Shown piece by piece: positions 13,968-16,116 of a stretch of 16,116 nt of DNA; position 1 is the stretch's first letter, and each line of letters begins with the position of its first letter. A program made the translations under genes and the position numbers. Under the pieces are notes generated by a model. The model searched no databases. It had not been told where the DNA came from and worked only from the letters and a program-made list of their open reading frames with translations. The stretch comes from JBCFBK01 sp050173895 (lineage in GTDB: Bacteria; Bacteroidota; Bacteroidia; Bacteroidales; Prolixibacteraceae): NCBI GenBank assembly GCA_050173895.1, contig JBFXKJ010000063.1, forward strand, positions 1 through 16,116, in the 5' to 3' direction.

Positions 13968-16043
13968 TCACAATTTAAATCCGACCATCAGGTAAAAATT
14001 TCGCCCGGGGCGGTTATAGTTGCCCCAGTCCAGGTGTTCGGAATAGGCCTTGTCGAGCAGGTTCTCCACGCCGCCATTCAGACTGATGACCGATTTTCCT
14101 GTGCGGATGTGATATCCCCCCCGCACATGCAGCAGTGCGAATCCCGGCGTTTTCGTTTCGCCGTAACCGGTGTTGATGCGGTTTTGCGGGGCTGAAAATT
14201 CATTTTCGAGCTGAAGCCGGTAATTCTTTTGCCGGAAATGAACGGAGAACAGGTTCTTTAGCGGCGGCATCAGCGGGATAGGGCCGTTCGAGGCTGTTTC
14301 ACCGCGGTTATACTTCAGCACATTAAAGAATTCGAGCGCGGGCAGAGGCTGCCAGGATAGCTGCAGCTGGCTTGAAAATGTCTGTGCGCTACCGATATTC
14401 TCATACCGCTTTGTTCCGGAGGCATACAGGTTCAGCGCCTCATAGCCGGGAACAATAACCCCCATGATGTAATCGCTGATGTGATGATACCGCAGGTCGA
14501 CCGAGAACTTAATTTCCGGGCGGGTATAGCTGATATTGACAAAACCGTTGAACGACTTTTCCGTCTTGATTTCGGGATTGCCGATGTAGTCGTAGCCGTC
14601 GTACGCGTTGAAAAGGTAGAAGCCAAACTGCTCCGAGAGGGTGGGCAGGCGTTTCCCCTGCCCGACGCCCGCCTTGGCCCGCCAGGCATTCCCGGGCGCA
14701 TAGGCCAGGATGATATTGGACGAGTGGACAAACTCATGGAACGGCTTTCCGACCTCATAGCCCAGCGAGCTGAACTGGCGCTTTCCCTGCTCCGATAAAA
14801 CCCGGGATGAACTGAAGTCGGCACGGAGGTCGACTGCCAGCACCGTTTTCGGGCTGAGCACATAATCGTTCCGAAGATAAACACCGGAGACCTGCCGGCG
14901 GTGCTCGGGCCAGGTTTCGGCAAACATCGGCGGTTCGCCCGGACTGGAAAGGTTGTTCATGAACATTGTCATCTCCGCTTTTTGCCAGGTGCGGTAGCTT
15001 TCCAGCTTAAACGACAGCAGGTTGCGTTCCGACCAGCGGATACTTCCCTGGGCGAAGGCGCCCCAGGTACGGCTCCATCCGGGCATGTCCATTTTCATGT
15101 AAACACTGTCGGCTTTGCCGCTCTGCGAGTTTTCGACCAGGTAAAGGCTGTCGCGCTGCGAATCGTCCATCAGATGATAAACGGTGTTGTAATAGACCCG
15201 GGTGCTGAAGTTTGAAAGGTGCATGAATGTTTCCGGTTCGTATTTCAGGCTGTAAATCCGGCCTTTAGCACGGCTAACGTCCATGGGCAGGGCGGGATAT
15301 CCCACATCGAACGCATCGTCGATGAGCCAGTCGAAGGTCAGGTCATGTCCTGTCGCGGGACTGAAAAGCACCGACTGGAGCAGGTTAATCTTTTCGTATT
15401 GCGTAAACGGCACGTCGTGCCCGTTCCCTTCGGAATAGGGCGAGTAATGCTTATAAACCCCGCTGATGCGGTATGCCCATTTTTCCTGTCCGAAGTTGGA
15501 CAGGAAATAGAGGGTTTTTCCTTTGGAGACGGTTTCGTAGTTCACTCCGGTTTCGACCGTAAATAAAGATCTTACAGGCGACTGAAGCTCCATGTCGAAC
15601 GATCCGCCGATGGTGCTTCCGTTTTTACTGCCGCCGGAACCTTCATCTATCCGGATGCTTTTCAGGTTTACCGGTTCCACGTACGACGTAACCGGATCCA
15701 TCTTGTCGGTGCAGGCGCCAAACATTTTCATGCCGCCGATAGTCACGTTGATCTGCCCGGACGAGAAACCATTCAGCACGGGTTCTTTGGCATAGGCGCC
15801 GCGGCTGATCAACGACATGCTTCCCAGCCGTTCATTGATCTTGTCGATCCCGGAACTGTAAAAGGTCTGGTAGCGCTTCAGTGCGGCTTCATCGTTCAGG
15901 ATGATCTGCTCCGCGACAACCACCTCTTCGATCCGGATGGTGTCGTTGTTCCTGTTCCCGGCAGCCTGTTGCGCCTGAAGGCTTCCGTTGAGGCTGGTGC
16001 CCAACAGGCATAATAGTGTCAATGCAATTCTCCTGTTCTTCAT
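13968..16043 (-). CDS. TonB-dependent receptor of the OprC/NosA copper type
   Basis: This is an outer-membrane gated channel probably importing copper. Seen: a signal peptide (residues 1-25, ending SLQAQ) and a TonB-box-like DTIRIEEVVV at 34-43. The plug carries FGACTDKMDPVTSYVEP, with C111 and M115 forming CxxxM. The 22-strand barrel includes VYYNTVYHLMDD, with H290 and M292 forming HxM. In Pseudomonas OprC the copper ligands are C143-xxx-M147 and H323-x-M325. The C-to-H distance is 180 residues there and 179 here. Other Met-rich stretches (MKMDMPGW at 316-323, EMTMFMNN at 357-364) fit a copper protein. The C-terminus YLMVGFKL is a typical barrel end. At 691 aa it is normal for the family, and there is no N-terminal carboxypeptidase-like domain as in SusC. 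No copper chaperone or efflux gene is in view. Confidence 0.85.
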   Translation of the reverse strand: MKNRRIALTLLCLLGTSLNGSLQAQQAAGNRNNDTIRIEEVVVAEQIILNDEAALKRYQTFYSSGIDKINERLGSMSLISRGAYAKEPVLNGFSSGQINVTIGGMKMFGACTDKMDPVTSYVEPVNLKSIRIDEGSGGSKNGSTIGGSFDMELQSPVRSLFTVETGVNYETVSKGKTLYFLSNFGQEKWAYRISGVYKHYSPYSEGNGHDVPFTQYEKINLLQSVLFSPATGHDLTFDWLIDDAFDVGYPALPMDVSRAKGRIYSLKYEPETFMHLSNFSTRVYYNTVYHLMDDSQRDSLYLVENSQSGKADSVYMKMDMPGWSRTWGAFAQGSIRWSERNLLSFKLESYRTWQKAEMTMFMNNLSSPGEPPMFAETWPEHRRQVSGVYLRNDYVLSPKTVLAVDLRADFSSSRVLSEQGKRQFSSLGYEVGKPFHEFVHSSNIILAYAPGNAWRAKAGVGQGKRLPTLSEQFGFYLFNAYDGYDYIGNPEIKTEKSFNGFVNISYTRPEIKFSVDLRYHHISDYIMGVIVPGYEALNLYASGTKRYENIGSAQTFSSQLQLSWQPLPALEFFNVLKYNRGETASNGPIPLMPPLKNLFSVHFRQKNYRLQLENEFSAPQNRINTGYGETKTPGFALLHVRGGYHIRTGKSVISLNGGVENLLDKAYSEHLDWGNYNRPGRNFYLMVGFKL

Positions 16044-16055
16044 GATTCAGTGGCT

Positions 16056-16116
16056 TTAAGAACTTTCTTTGCGGATGCTGGTCTTTTGCAATGGCTTCCT
16101 GTAAACAATTCCGGAA
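16056..16116 (-). CDS. Possible 3' end of an upstream minus-strand gene (partial)
   Basis: The frame read on the minus strand from the window edge gives SGIVYRKPLQKTSIRKESS and a stop at 16056-16058, 12 bp before the receptor ATG. If real, the receptor is the second gene of an operon. All three minus frames are open here for this short length, so the support is weak. Confidence 0.2.
   Translation of the reverse strand, partial: SGIVYRKPLQKTSIRKESS

Noticed and set aside
14432..14923. 163-codon minus-strand frame within the TonB receptor
   Set aside because: It is rich in Ser, Arg and Pro as expected of an out-of-frame reading of GC-rich DNA, and lies wholly inside the barrel-coding region.
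1..16116. CRISPR array, tRNA, rRNA or intact insertion sequence
   Set aside because: I saw no regularly spaced repeats, no cloverleaf with a CCA-type end, no rRNA-like stretch and no transposase frame on either strand. A tRNA or CRISPR search program would settle this.

Overview
The window looks like chromosomal DNA of a Bacteroidota bacterium, probably an environmental or gut glycan degrader. The evidence is a SusC/SusD pair, a SusD lipoprotein with an acidic lipoprotein-export signal (C-S-D-D), starts without Shine-Dalgarno sequences, a TAnnTTTG-type -7 element, and a DUF4143-type ATPase remnant. Nothing in the sequence fixes the genus.

Left part (1-7886, plus strand): a polysaccharide utilisation locus. 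It runs from the 3' end of a susC-type TonB-linked receptor, through susD (18 bp later), to a GH9-type glycanase behind a strong terminator-like hairpin. Debris follows: a truncated minus-strand DUF4143 ATPase gene with two operator-like dyads, and about 390 bp without a convincing gene. A complete GH95 alpha-L-fucosidase (or alpha-L-galactosidase) comes next. SusC/D would capture an oligosaccharide, GH9 would cut a beta-glucan-type backbone, and GH95 would trim terminal fucose or L-galactose.

Middle (7887-8482): two tandem copies of a ~34-bp hairpin, then a wrecked chloramphenicol acetyltransferase-like gene. It lacks its N-terminus, has an internal deletion and a frameshift, and still shows the HHALVDG active-site motif. 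Base composition rises from here rightwards.

Right part, plus strand (8483-12253): the most unusual gene of the window. It encodes an apparent membrane-spanning regulator with a signal peptide, a PI-PLC-X-like extracytoplasmic domain that looks catalytically dead, a LamG/ConA-like jelly roll, one transmembrane helix, and a cytoplasmic SARP-like winged helix plus BTAD. After 93 bp comes a Tat-exported Gfo/Idh/MocA protein closely resembling GH109 alpha-N-acetylgalactosaminidases, ended by a strong intrinsic terminator.

Right part, minus strand (16116-12558): a TonB-dependent receptor carrying the CxxxM and HxM copper-site motifs of OprC/NosA, a phosphoglycolate-phosphatase-like HAD hydrolase, and a RibD/DHFR-like reductase. 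These three seem functionally unrelated to the glycan genes. I saw no tRNA, rRNA, CRISPR array or intact insertion sequence.
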